Shown here in pieces: positions 1-6,068 of a stretch of 7,613 nt of DNA (position 1 is its first letter; every line of letters begins with the position of its first letter). A model generated the notes under the pieces. It did no database searches. It had not been told where the DNA came from and saw only the letters and a program-made list of their open reading frames with translations. The stretch is from Candidatus Poseidoniaceae archaeon (GTDB lineage Archaea > Thermoplasmatota > Poseidoniia > Poseidoniales > Poseidoniaceae). Both the position numbers and the translations under genes were made by a program. Where the stretch lies: NCBI GenBank assembly GCA_022424925.1, contig JAKMGM010000136.1:1-7613 (forward strand), read 5' to 3'.

Positions 1-119
1 TTGAGGTTGTTGTACATGTCGTCATCCAACCATGTCAACGTACCCTTTTCAATGGCCTTGAGACCTTGTGGGGTAACCGGTTGGCGGTATGCGGATTTTT
101 CGACACCCAAATGAAACAC
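1..119 (-). CDS. N-terminal fragment of an unrecognised protein, cut by the window edge
   Basis: On the minus strand an open frame enters from the left edge and can be followed back to an in-frame TAG at 132-134. The encoded stretch reads like a real soluble protein: it includes VEKSAYRQPVTPQGLKAIEK and then an acidic TWLDDDMYNNL segment, with no low-complexity runs. The first candidate start after the TAG is GTG at 119, with GAGG two bases upstream; TTG at 110 is the alternative. The ATG at 121 is in a different frame, which closes after about 27 codons. The C-terminal part lies outside the window. I do not recognise the family and assign no function. It is separated from the upstream beta-helix gene by about 90 bases that hold a strong hairpin, so it is probably a separate transcript or the tail of the same one after processing. 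Confidence 0.5.
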   Translation of the reverse strand, partial: MFHLGVEKSAYRQPVTPQGLKAIEKGTLTWLDDDMYNNL

Positions 120-181
120 ATCCTCGATACGCTACGCGTACATGCAAAGGTAAGGCAATCCGTTTGAATAGGTTGCTGTTG

Positions 182-217
182 TCTGTGATTGAATTGTACG
201 CAATTCAAACTCACAGA
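182..217 (-). terminator. Strong stem-loop overlapping the stop codon of the beta-helix gene
   Basis: The bases at 182-196 (tctgtgattgaattg) pair with 201-208 and 211-217. This gives 8 bp next to a 4-base loop (197-200), a 2-base bulge (209-210) and 7 further bp. The stop codon TGA of the minus-strand gene (211-213) is inside the outer stem. The RNA read from the minus strand has no clear U-tract after the hairpin, so a standard intrinsic terminator is not shown. A 3'-end-forming or mRNA-stabilising structure is equally possible. The pairing is seen directly; its role is inferred. Confidence 0.5.
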
Positions 218-933
218 TCATCTCGGTTTGAAGATGAACGAATCAATCGCGCAGGCAATCCAGCCCATACTTCACCGGCAGGAATAGTTCGATATTTAGG
301 GATTAAAGCCTCACTTCCAACCACTGCATTGGCTTCAATGACCACACCCGGATGAACGGTCGCCCCCGTACCGAGCAACGAACCTTCGTGCATGTGAATG
401 GGAGCAAAAACCAGTTGACCTTTTTCGACAAGATGACCGTTCAGAGTTGCTGCACCACCAATGACGCAACCGTCATCAATTCGGATGAGGCTCGGGTCGT
501 TGAGGCGATGGGTATTGATTTGCGTATTTTTACCGATTTTAGCGCCGCAGAGGCGGTAATAGGCAGTGGAGATGAATGACGGGACGAAGTGCACTAACAC
601 CGGTTGTGTTGACCGAACGATTTGCCCGCAAAACGCCCAGCGAATGGTTCGAAAGGAGGCAAGTGGGACGACGGTTTTCTCTTTAATCCGAACATGAAGG
701 ACAAACTGAAGCGAAGCGGAAAAGGCCAGCAGAGAGAGACTGTAGACGATGACTGAACTCGAGAGAGAGAGACCGATATGGAGCGCATTCGCCCAGTCGT
801 TTTGGAAGGCAAACAGGGCGCTTGCCCAATCGTAATACATCAATGCCGGAGCGAGAGGAACGCCCCAAACCAAGACCATAACCAGCAAAACTACGACCGA
901 ACCTACTGTCTGGAGTATCTGGAAGGCCTTCAT
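211..933 (-). CDS. Membrane-anchored left-handed beta-helix protein, Pls-type peptide synthetase terminal-domain-like
   Basis: This 240-residue protein has two predicted membrane helices (about 8-32 and 57-79) followed by a hexapeptide-repeat, left-handed beta-helix domain (about 131-232). Visible repeat units include IGKNTQI near 133, IDDGCVIGG at 152-160 and LLGTGATVHPGVVIEANAVV at 186-205, and it closes with the typical VWAGLPAR motif (222-229). The pattern RLCGAKIGKNTQIN, then DPSLIRI and GATVHPGVVIE, resembles the C-terminal membrane region of Pls-like synthetases (epsilon-polylysine type), and more loosely the serine/maltose/galactoside O-acetyltransferases. Here it stands alone, with no adenylation or carrier domain in the window. 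By family it could transfer an acyl group at the membrane, but no substrate can be read from the sequence. ATG at 933 is the first start after an in-frame TGA at 943-945, so the start is well fixed; there is no Shine-Dalgarno motif. It follows the transporter gene by 62 bases on the same strand. Confidence 0.8.
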   Translation of the reverse strand: MKAFQILQTVGSVVVLLVMVLVWGVPLAPALMYYDWASALFAFQNDWANALHIGLSLSSSVIVYSLSLLAFSASLQFVLHVRIKEKTVVPLASFRTIRWAFCGQIVRSTQPVLVHFVPSFISTAYYRLCGAKIGKNTQINTHRLNDPSLIRIDDGCVIGGAATLNGHLVEKGQLVFAPIHMHEGSLLGTGATVHPGVVIEANAVVGSEALIPKYRTIPAGEVWAGLPARLIRSSSNRDDL

Positions 934-956
934 GCAGGTCGCTCAACGCTTCGCTC

Positions 957-965
957 AATAAAACT
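957..965 (-). promoter_or_regulatory. Possible archaeal TATA box before the beta-helix gene
   Basis: The minus strand reads AGTTTTATT here, centred about 28 bases before the ATG at 933. That spacing would place the transcript start only a few bases before the ATG, giving a nearly leaderless mRNA. It lies in the 62-base gap after the transporter gene, so the beta-helix gene may have its own promoter rather than depending only on read-through. The match to a TATA box is modest. Confidence 0.35.
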
Positions 966-995
966 ACGCTACACCAGGAGCAAGAGCTGTTCAAC

Positions 996-3014
996 TCAGT
1001 CAATCTGTGGCGAAGGCGATGTACTGCCCTCACGGGCAAGCCTGTCCTCTTCTGCAGCGACCCGCATACCTTCTTCCAAATCGATTCGGCTCGTGAGGAA
1101 TGTACCCATGAGAATCACAATCGTGATGGTAAGAATTGCGACACGGCTGTCGAATTGTGTGCTTGCAAGAGCGTAAAGGAATGTTCCAATCATTGCCGCA
1201 GACTTACCGAGGAAACCAAAGAATCCAAAGAATTCAGACGTGCGAGTTTCTGGAATCAACATCGAGAACATCGAGCGAGCCTGTGCACCAGCGGCACCCA
1301 TTGCAACACCAACAAACATTCCGAGTGTGATCCATTGAGCAGTAACACCCATTCCAAGCGGCTCCCAAAGATTCGAGCGCATCCAAGTGGCATAGCCGTC
1401 AGCCAAGCCACCTTGGTCGATATTGGTTGGATGGGTATCGCCGATTTCGTCGTTACCACTCTCCGGGCCACCAACAAAGAGAATCGACCAGCGGTGGTCG
1501 CTCACGCCTTCAAACGCAGCCACCATGGCTGTGGCATTCTCAGCATCAATCATCGGTACTGCATCTTCAGAAACGCTCTGCTCATCTGCAAGCATTGAGA
1601 CGGCAAACAATCCAGAGCCGACCAATAGGAAGGCTAAGAGAGCACCTTTCCATCCCATTTCGAGATTTTGAATGTAAAGAATGCCTGCACCGAATGTACC
1701 GAGAATAGCAAGAATGGCGAGACACATGAGGATACCCGTTCCTATCGAACTGGTCGCAGATTCGGTAGAATAGTCAGGAGCCGGGAAATACTGCTCGTAT
1801 GCATCTCGGAATTCATCGTCTCCTGCGCCGTCCTGGCTAATCCAACCCTCGTAGCCTTTGTCATACAGCGTAGTGAGTTCGTACATTTGTGCCGTTTCGT
1901 TCCATGTGAACGTGAAATCATAGCGCTCAGCATCTGCTGCTGTGCCGTCATCGTCGACCGTAGAATCGAGTTCCAATGGTGCAAATCCGGCAGCAACGAC
2001 TGCTACACAGCAGTAGATGATTAACGACAACATCAATGCAAACTTGGTGCCTTTGGCATTGGCGAGTTTCCCAAACAACAAGGTCATTGGAATTGCAACA
2101 ATGTTGACAGTGAGAAGCAGGTAAATGTTCAGTTGCAGACTGAGTCGAAGAACGGAATCACCGTAAGCGCTGGCCATGCTTGCAATGGTGTTAACGCCGT
2201 CATAGAACAGCAAGTAAGCAAGCAAATACATAGCGAGAATCTTGAACCGCTTGATTTCCTTGAACGTGGTGAATACTTGACCGTAGGCAACCTTGGCTGC
2301 CGAAACGACTCCTTCCCATTCCATCGTCGAAGGGATTTCAGGCTCAGGAGTCCACTTGAACATAAGATAACCAAAGCCCCACCACCAGAGTGCCGATGTT
2401 ACAAAGATGGCCGAGAGACGGAAGTTGCTGTCCCATCCAAAGGGACCGAGAAGAAGAATCAAATGGAATATGAGGAGCATTGAGCCGCCCATGAAACCGT
2501 AGGCGTAACCTTTGCTGGAAACATGGTCCATGCACCGCTTTTCCGCTAAATACGGCATGAATGAATAGTAAATGACGTTACCACCGGTGAAACCGACCGT
2601 ACCAATAACATACATGACCGCCATGACTTTGTAACCTTCCGAACCAAAATACGGCGCAGCACCCATGAGTGCAGTGAAGATGACACCAGCAAGCGTATAC
2701 CACTTGAGGAGTTTTTTCTTAATTGGCATGCGGTCAGCAATAACACCGAGCGCAGGTGCAGTAATCACGACAAAAAGCATCGAGATGGTAAGGACTTGAG
2801 CGTAAAAGGCGTCACCAGTTTGTTTACCGGTCGCATAATTGTACAACCCCGACATGACTTGGGGAGCAATGACGGTCATGACCGTTAATGCGTATGCTTG
2901 GTTTGCCCAATCAAAGAAGTACCAGCTCTTCAAAGATTTCTTATCGGCATCGCTCATGCTCTCCATAGCGTCACTCACTGAAAAGGGTTCAGCCGCAGTT
3001 CCAACATCGGACAT
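996..3014 (-). CDS. MFS transporter of the UMF1/Atg22 family with a large inserted segment
   Basis: This is a 672-residue integral membrane protein. Family signatures are FDWANQAY at 34-41 (UMF1 has a YDWANSAY-type motif), FYDGVNTI at 270-277 and the block QARSMFSMLIPETRTSEFFG (578-597) followed by GKSAAMIG, which matches the cytoplasmic segment after helix 10 in UMF1 proteins. Usual family members have about 400-480 residues and 12 helices. This one is larger because about 210 residues (roughly 346-555) are inserted between the equivalents of helices 9 and 10: an acidic loop (346-424), two extra helices (about 425-447 and 455-476) and a second acidic loop (477-555). By topology both loops should lie outside the cell. 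The tail is charged (about 644-672). The substrate is unknown; distant eukaryotic Atg22 exports amino acids from the vacuole. ATG at 3014 is preferred over the upstream in-frame TTG at 3059, because it is an ATG and has a TATA-like element 28 bases upstream. Confidence 0.88.
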   Translation of the reverse strand: MSDVGTAAEPFSVSDAMESMSDADKKSLKSWYFFDWANQAYALTVMTVIAPQVMSGLYNYATGKQTGDAFYAQVLTISMLFVVITAPALGVIADRMPIKKKLLKWYTLAGVIFTALMGAAPYFGSEGYKVMAVMYVIGTVGFTGGNVIYYSFMPYLAEKRCMDHVSSKGYAYGFMGGSMLLIFHLILLLGPFGWDSNFRLSAIFVTSALWWWGFGYLMFKWTPEPEIPSTMEWEGVVSAAKVAYGQVFTTFKEIKRFKILAMYLLAYLLFYDGVNTIASMASAYGDSVLRLSLQLNIYLLLTVNIVAIPMTLLFGKLANAKGTKFALMLSLIIYCCVAVVAAGFAPLELDSTVDDDGTAADAERYDFTFTWNETAQMYELTTLYDKGYEGWISQDGAGDDEFRDAYEQYFPAPDYSTESATSSIGTGILMCLAILAILGTFGAGILYIQNLEMGWKGALLAFLLVGSGLFAVSMLADEQSVSEDAVPMIDAENATAMVAAFEGVSDHRWSILFVGGPESGNDEIGDTHPTNIDQGGLADGYATWMRSNLWEPLGMGVTAQWITLGMFVGVAMGAAGAQARSMFSMLIPETRTSEFFGFFGFLGKSAAMIGTFLYALASTQFDSRVAILTITIVILMGTFLTSRIDLEEGMRVAAEEDRLAREGSTSPSPQID

Positions 3015-3037
3015 AGAGACTGACGGTGCGTGATGGC

Positions 3038-3047
3038 TTATGAATAC
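3038..3047 (-). promoter_or_regulatory. Possible archaeal TATA box before the UMF1 transporter
   Basis: The minus strand reads TATTCATAAG, centred about 28 bases before the ATG at 3014. This fits a promoter giving a nearly leaderless transcript, the same spacing as for the beta-helix gene. The element lies between the aIF5A stop and the transporter start, after the stem-loop at 3079-3098. This is consistent with the transporter being transcribed separately from aIF5A. Confidence 0.35.
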
Positions 3048-3078
3048 AGCACCGGACAAAAACCTGCATGTGGCTTTT

Positions 3079-3098
3079 CATTGCGAACATGCGCAATG
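3079..3098 (-). terminator. Stem-loop just after the aIF5A stop codon
   Basis: CATTGCG (3079-3085) pairs perfectly with CGCAATG (3092-3098) around a 6-base loop. It starts three bases after the aIF5A stop codon (3102-3104) in the direction of transcription. The next bases in the minus-strand RNA are A-rich, not U-rich, so it is not a classical intrinsic terminator. It could mark or protect the mRNA 3' end. Confidence 0.4.
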
Positions 3099-3101
3099 GC
3101 A

Positions 3102-3488
3102 TCAATGGTCTCGAATGATTTTGAATCGTCCAAGGGCTTCCATCCACATAATTTCCTTTCCAGCCTCGATGTTCATCTCGGCTTCCATGGGAAGAATCAT
3201 CATTGTGTGGTCTTTCATGTTCATAGCGTGAACTTCATCGCCGTCCAAGTGAGTGACCATAGCCGTTCCTTTTTCGATCATAGGAACATGAATGTTATCA
3301 GTAACTGTACCAACGTGAGAGATTTTCTTTGCAGAAAACAAAGAAGTCAATTCGAGTCGTGCTTTGGCTGAGCCGTGCTTACCTGGCTTTGACTTGGAGA
3401 TGCTCAAAATTTTGTAAGCCTCATCATCAACAACGCAGAAGCGTCCAACTTTCAAAGTTCGAATTTCAACTCGGTCTGTGCCTGGCAT
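3102..3488 (-). CDS. Translation factor aIF5A (hypusine-containing)
   Basis: This 128-residue protein is the archaeal counterpart of eukaryotic eIF5A and bacterial EF-P. By family knowledge it binds the ribosome and helps peptide-bond formation at difficult sequences such as polyproline, and also helps termination. The N-terminal SH3-like domain (about 8-68) carries the hypusine loop SKSKPGKHGSAKAR at 31-44; Lys37 in PGKHG is the residue expected to be converted to hypusine (or deoxyhypusine) by deoxyhypusine synthase. That synthase is not in this window. The C-terminal OB-fold-like domain follows (about 70-128). The length is normal for archaea. The frame continues 23 codons further upstream, but ATG at 3488 is chosen because it starts directly at the conserved N-terminus (MPGTDRVEIRTLKVG) and has GAGG about 6 bases before it. 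This is one of the few clear Shine-Dalgarno matches in the window. A short-chain dehydrogenase ends 65 bases upstream on the same strand, so the two may be cotranscribed. Confidence 0.95.
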   Translation of the reverse strand: MPGTDRVEIRTLKVGRFCVVDDEAYKILSISKSKPGKHGSAKARLELTSLFSAKKISHVGTVTDNIHVPMIEKGTAMVTHLDGDEVHAMNMKDHTMMILPMEAEMNIEAGKEIMWMEALGRFKIIRDH

Positions 3489-3500
3489 AGAATCCCTCTG
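3478..3500 (-). promoter_or_regulatory. Ribosome binding site that decides the aIF5A start
   Basis: The minus strand reads CAGAGGGATTCT immediately before the ATG at 3488, giving a GAGG core about 6 bases from the start. Most other genes in the window lack such a motif. This site argues against the longer reading that begins at 3557. Confidence 0.5.
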
Positions 3501-3553
3501 TTTGCGCTGGCATGGTGCTGGCTTATCACCCTTCGCTCTTTTTTTGCATGAAA

Positions 3554-4300
3554 TCAAAGGTCTCGTACATCGTATCGCTGACCAGACTGTTGCATGGTTT
3601 GCTCCAAAACCAGCGGAAGAAGTTGCTGGGCAACATCATCGGAGTTGGTGAGGTGACCTCCTGTATGCAGCGCAACAAAGTCAGCATGACTCGGGAAATT
3701 CTCCATTGGAACTGAGCGAATTGTAGCCTGCATGTCTGTGTCGACGACGCCCGGCGCGACCGATACGGCACTGATGTTCTTGAGTTGAGACTCCAACGCC
3801 AAACACCGAGTCCACATATCCAACCCCGCTTTTGACACACAATAGGCTGACCAGGATTCAATTGGACGCAATGATGCGCCGCTCGATATGGTCGTGACGC
3901 GCGATTGTGTCTCGCCCCCCATCGAGCCAAGAATACGTTGCGTGAGGTCTTGTACACCGATGAGGTTCACTCGCAGAGCATGTGTCCAGTCAGCGATGCC
4001 TGCTCCTTCGAGTGGGTAGACAGGATGAATCACACCCGCATTGTGAACCAGTCCAGCAATCCAAGGTGTTGATGATGTAATATCGTTGCTAACCGATTCG
4101 ATAGCGGTTGAATCAGATAAGTCACACGCAATGGAACGCGACTGTGGATGAATACCAGCTAAGCGTTCACCAATTTCATCCAGCGCCGTTGATTGGCGTG
4201 CAAGTGCGATGACGGGGTATCCTGCGTGTGCAACTGCGAGCGCTATGGAGCGACCAATTCCCCTGGACGCGCCGGTTACGATGTATGGGCCTTGTGCCAT
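3554..4300 (-). CDS. Short-chain dehydrogenase/reductase, probably NADP(H)-dependent
   Basis: This 248-residue protein is a classical SDR with a single Rossmann domain. The cofactor-binding glycine motif TGASRGIG is at 9-16, the NNAG-type motif appears as HNAG at 86-89, and the active-site set is Asn112, Ser140, Tyr153 and Lys157 (YCVSK at 153-157). APGVVDTDM at 182-190 is the usual PG motif after the sixth strand. Arg35 at the end of the second strand suggests a preference for NADP(H) over NAD(H). Length and motif spacing fit the family, and the sequence resembles the sepiapterin/benzil reductase-like branch, but the substrate cannot be deduced. ATG at 4300 begins just before the first Rossmann strand, so it is probably right; no Shine-Dalgarno motif is seen. 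The gene lies 146 bases after the hydroxyacyl-CoA dehydrogenase and 65 bases before aIF5A on the same strand. A role linked to either neighbour is not shown. Confidence 0.9.
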   Translation of the reverse strand: MAQGPYIVTGASRGIGRSIALAVAHAGYPVIALARQSTALDEIGERLAGIHPQSRSIACDLSDSTAIESVSNDITSSTPWIAGLVHNAGVIHPVYPLEGAGIADWTHALRVNLIGVQDLTQRILGSMGGETQSRVTTISSGASLRPIESWSAYCVSKAGLDMWTRCLALESQLKNISAVSVAPGVVDTDMQATIRSVPMENFPSHADFVALHTGGHLTNSDDVAQQLLPLVLEQTMQQSGQRYDVRDL

Positions 4301-4413
4301 GCCGCCGCTATGTGAACCAGTCTATTGGTCTTGACTGCGTGTGATGTTTCACTCTGCAACGTGGTGTCCCGAGGTATTGACAATGATGTCGAGCAAACGG
4401 CGCTGCAACCCAA

Positions 4414-4432
4414 CTCAAACGGTGACGTTGAG
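4414..4432 (-). terminator. Stem-loop after the hydroxyacyl-CoA dehydrogenase gene
   Basis: CTCAAACG (4414-4421) pairs with CGTTGAG (4426-4432) with one bulged A and a 4-base loop (4422-4425). It lies 15 bases after the stop codon at 4447 in the direction of transcription. There is no strong U-tract after it. The rest of the 146-base gap (4301-4446) shows no gene. The stem is short, so chance cannot be excluded. Confidence 0.3.
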
Positions 4433-4446
4433 TACAAGCCTTCCGC

Positions 4447-5295
4447 CTAGTATGTGTAAAATCCCTGACCTGATTTTCGTCCAAGTTTGCCTTCATCAAC
4501 CATCTGAACGAGGAGAGGTGCAGGTGCATACTTGTCATCGCCCATTCCTTCATGAAGAACATTCATGATGTGTAATACAGTGTCCAGTCCGATTAAATCA
4601 GAAAGCGCAAGAGGGCCAATGGGGTGGTTCATTCCAAGTTTCATAATACCGTCAATGGCTTCTGGTTCTGCTACGCCTTCCTGCAGCGTAAGAATCGCTT
4701 CGTTCAACATAGGACACAAGATTCTGTTCGATACAAAACCGGGTGAATCATTGCACGAAAGAGCGGTTTTCCCCATTGTGGCCGATGCTTCGAGAACAGC
4801 CGCATTCGTTGCTTCACTTGTTTTGTTTCCATTGATAATTTCAACCAGTTTCATGATTGGAACCGGGTTCATGAAGTGCATTCCAATCACTTGGTCCGGG
4901 CGCTTCGTTGCATCAGCGATGGTCGAAATGGAGATGGAAGATGTGTTTGATGCAAGTATCGTCTCTGGCTTACAGAGGTTGTCTAATTCCTGAAAAATAC
5001 TGATTTTGAGGTCTAAAATTTCCGGTACCGCCTCTATAACCAAATCACAGTCTGCACAATCAGCACGGTCAATCGAAAGAGAAATTCGTCCGCGAGCACC
5101 ATCAGCGTCGTCTTGTGTCATACGTTCCTTTGAAACCAATTTTGCGAGCGATTTCTCGATGGATGCGATTCCACGATCAACGAACGCTTGTTCGATATCG
5201 ATCATTGTCACTTCGTAACCTGCACATGCAGCAACTTGTGTTATTCCATTTCCCATTTGTCCTGCACCAAGAACGGCGATTTTTGCGATCGACAT
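4447..5295 (-). CDS. hbd: 3-hydroxybutyryl-CoA / 3-hydroxyacyl-CoA dehydrogenase
   Basis: This 282-residue enzyme is expected to interconvert (S)-3-hydroxyacyl-CoA and 3-oxoacyl-CoA with NAD(P)(H), a step of beta-oxidation and of butyryl-CoA-type pathways. The N-terminal Rossmann domain shows GAGQMG at 10-15 and Asp33 at the end of the second strand, which suggests NAD(H). Active-site residues of the family are all visible: Ser119 in SNTSS, His140 in MHFMNP, Glu152 in KLVEII and Asn190 in SPGFVSNR. The C-terminal helical domain ends with the family-typical GRKSGQGFYTY. Length equals that of stand-alone bacterial and archaeal Hbd, and no enoyl-CoA hydratase domain is fused. ATG at 5295 is chosen over an in-frame GTG at 5313, because MSIAKIAVLG is the usual start of the family. 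No other beta-oxidation gene is present here. tRNA-Gln ends 115 bases upstream on the same strand. Confidence 0.95.
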   Translation of the reverse strand: MSIAKIAVLGAGQMGNGITQVAACAGYEVTMIDIEQAFVDRGIASIEKSLAKLVSKERMTQDDADGARGRISLSIDRADCADCDLVIEAVPEILDLKISIFQELDNLCKPETILASNTSSISISTIADATKRPDQVIGMHFMNPVPIMKLVEIINGNKTSEATNAAVLEASATMGKTALSCNDSPGFVSNRILCPMLNEAILTLQEGVAEPEAIDGIMKLGMNHPIGPLALSDLIGLDTVLHIMNVLHEGMGDDKYAPAPLLVQMVDEGKLGRKSGQGFYTY

Positions 5296-5410
5296 TGTAC
5301 TCACTGCTTTCACCCAACAGCAACCGATTCAAGAACATGTCCAAACCTTTGGCTGGAGAGCAACACCAGTACAGACAGAAATTGCATGCACAACTGGTCG
5401 TGAATAGAGG

Positions 5411-5483
5411 TAGCCCGACTCGGATTTGAACCGAGGTCAACGGGACCAAAACCCGTTATGATGGACCCCTACACTATCGGGCT
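5411..5483 (-). tRNA. trnQ: tRNA-Gln (anticodon UUG)
   Basis: The minus strand gives a 73-base cloverleaf. The acceptor stem AGCCCGA (5483-5477) pairs with TCGGGCT (5418-5412), followed by discriminator A at 5411. The anticodon stem ACGGG/CCCGT encloses the loop TTTTGGT with anticodon TTG, which decodes CAA as glutamine. The T arm is CTCGG-TTCAAAT-CCGAG, all five pairs intact. The D arm starts GTGT and is the weakest stem. The 3' CCA is not encoded (the genome continues CCT), so it must be added by tRNA nucleotidyltransferase. No intron is seen in the anticodon loop. The A-U-poor AGCCCG-type acceptor stem fits archaeal tRNA-Gln. Confidence 0.95.
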
Positions 5484-5490
5484 ATGATAC

Positions 5491-5511
5491 AAGGGCGGTC
5501 GGACCACCCTT
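5491..5511. other. Imperfect hairpin between the HD-domain gene and tRNA-Gln
   Basis: AAGGG (5491-5495) pairs with CCCTT (5507-5511); after one C/A mismatch, GGT pairs with ACC, with a small loop. On the plus strand it is followed by a T-rich run (5510-5521), which looks like an intrinsic terminator, but there is no plus-strand gene upstream to terminate. On the minus strand it lies 33 bases after the HD-domain stop and 7 bases before the tRNA 5' end. It may be a 3'-end structure for the HD gene or a processing feature; the role is open. Confidence 0.35.
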
Positions 5512-5544
5512 TTGTTTTTGTCGGAGACTCGTTGTCAAAACTCG

Positions 5545-6018
5545 TCAAGAAATCAAACTGAGCAATGCAGGGTCAGTGATGCGTTTTCGAGCGCTTTCAA
5601 TAAATTCAGTGAGTGAGAGGTGGTATGCCTCTTGGTAGATTTCAGCCTGTAAGGCCATGTCCAATTTGTCCAGTTGTTTGACAAAGCGTGATTCAGGAGT
5701 GTCTCCCCGTTCGTATTCCTCAAACAAGCCGACCCATTCCGGCGCCAGTGACCGCATAGCGTTCAGCTCATCTTCTGCTTTGGTTGACGTATCGTCGTGT
5801 GGTGTCAAATCGCCGACTCGGACTTCGGGTACATCGTGAACGATACACAACGAAAGAACGCGTGACAAATCAAGATGTGGGGGCGTTAATTTCAGCGCCA
5901 AAAGAGACATCCCCCAGGAATGTGCTGCAACAGATTCCGGGGCATCAATACCCGAGCGAACCCAGCCAGCACGCGTGACTTCTTTCAGCCCAAGAATTTC
6001 TTTCAACACATCTCGCAT
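5545..6018 (-). CDS. HD-domain phosphohydrolase, HDDC2/YfbR-type 5'-deoxynucleotidase
   Basis: This 157-residue protein has the HD fold with its metal ligands in order: His33 in VAAHSWGM, His61-Asp62 in CIVHDVPEV and Asp117 in KQLDKLDM. Other family-typical segments are TRAGWVRSGIDAPESVA (15-31), Glu65 after the HD pair, and VGDLTP (68-73). This pattern matches the HDDC2/YfbR group (HD_3), whose studied members remove the phosphate from (deoxy)nucleoside 5'-monophosphates, a soluble cytoplasmic reaction in nucleotide-pool control. Activity here is inferred from the family. The frame continues to 6258 without a stop, but that part overlaps the opposite-strand glycosylase and has no HD-like content. 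ATG at 6018, just before the first helix of the domain, is therefore chosen. TTG at 6036, two bases after a GAGG, is a weaker alternative. The gene diverges from the glycosylase with a 50-base gap. Confidence 0.88.
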   Translation of the reverse strand: MRDVLKEILGLKEVTRAGWVRSGIDAPESVAAHSWGMSLLALKLTPPHLDLSRVLSLCIVHDVPEVRVGDLTPHDDTSTKAEDELNAMRSLAPEWVGLFEEYERGDTPESRFVKQLDKLDMALQAEIYQEAYHLSLTEFIESARKRITDPALLSLIS

Positions 6019-6068
6019 GGTTACGCCATGAGACAAGACCTCAAAACCTCGACGCTTGAACAACAACC

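Noticed and set aside
1155..1598. Long plus-strand open frame (147 codons)
   Set aside because: It lies fully inside the UMF1 transporter gene on the other strand, has no recognisable protein features, and is a shadow frame. The same holds for plus-strand frames at 89-355, 352-579, 778-1176, 1668-2024, 2133-2483, 3030-3371 and 4565-4993.
3015..3059. Longer transporter start at TTG 3059
   Set aside because: The extra 15 residues have no family support, and the possible TATA element at 3038-3047 would fall inside them; ATG at 3014 is preferred.
3505..3524. Direct repeat GCTGGC in the gap before aIF5A
   Set aside because: Only two six-base copies close together; within chance expectation and no further copies seen.
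3489..3557. Longer aIF5A reading starting at 3557
   Set aside because: It would overlap the end of the short-chain dehydrogenase and add 23 residues absent from the family; the GAGG site before the ATG at 3488 supports the shorter form.
3554..5295. Short-chain dehydrogenase and Hbd as a dedicated acyl-CoA or polyhydroxyalkanoate operon
   Set aside because: The gap of 146 bases contains a possible hairpin, and no thiolase, hydratase or synthase gene is nearby; the dehydrogenase resembles sepiapterin/benzil reductases more than acetoacetyl-CoA reductase.
5411..5483. tRNA-Gln as an integration (att) site
   Set aside because: There is no integrase gene, no repeated tRNA 3' end in the window and no foreign-looking segment next to it.
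5491..5521. Plus-strand intrinsic terminator (hairpin plus T-run)
   Set aside because: It looks right on the plus strand, but there is no plus-strand gene upstream whose transcript it could end, so it is listed only as a hairpin of unknown role.
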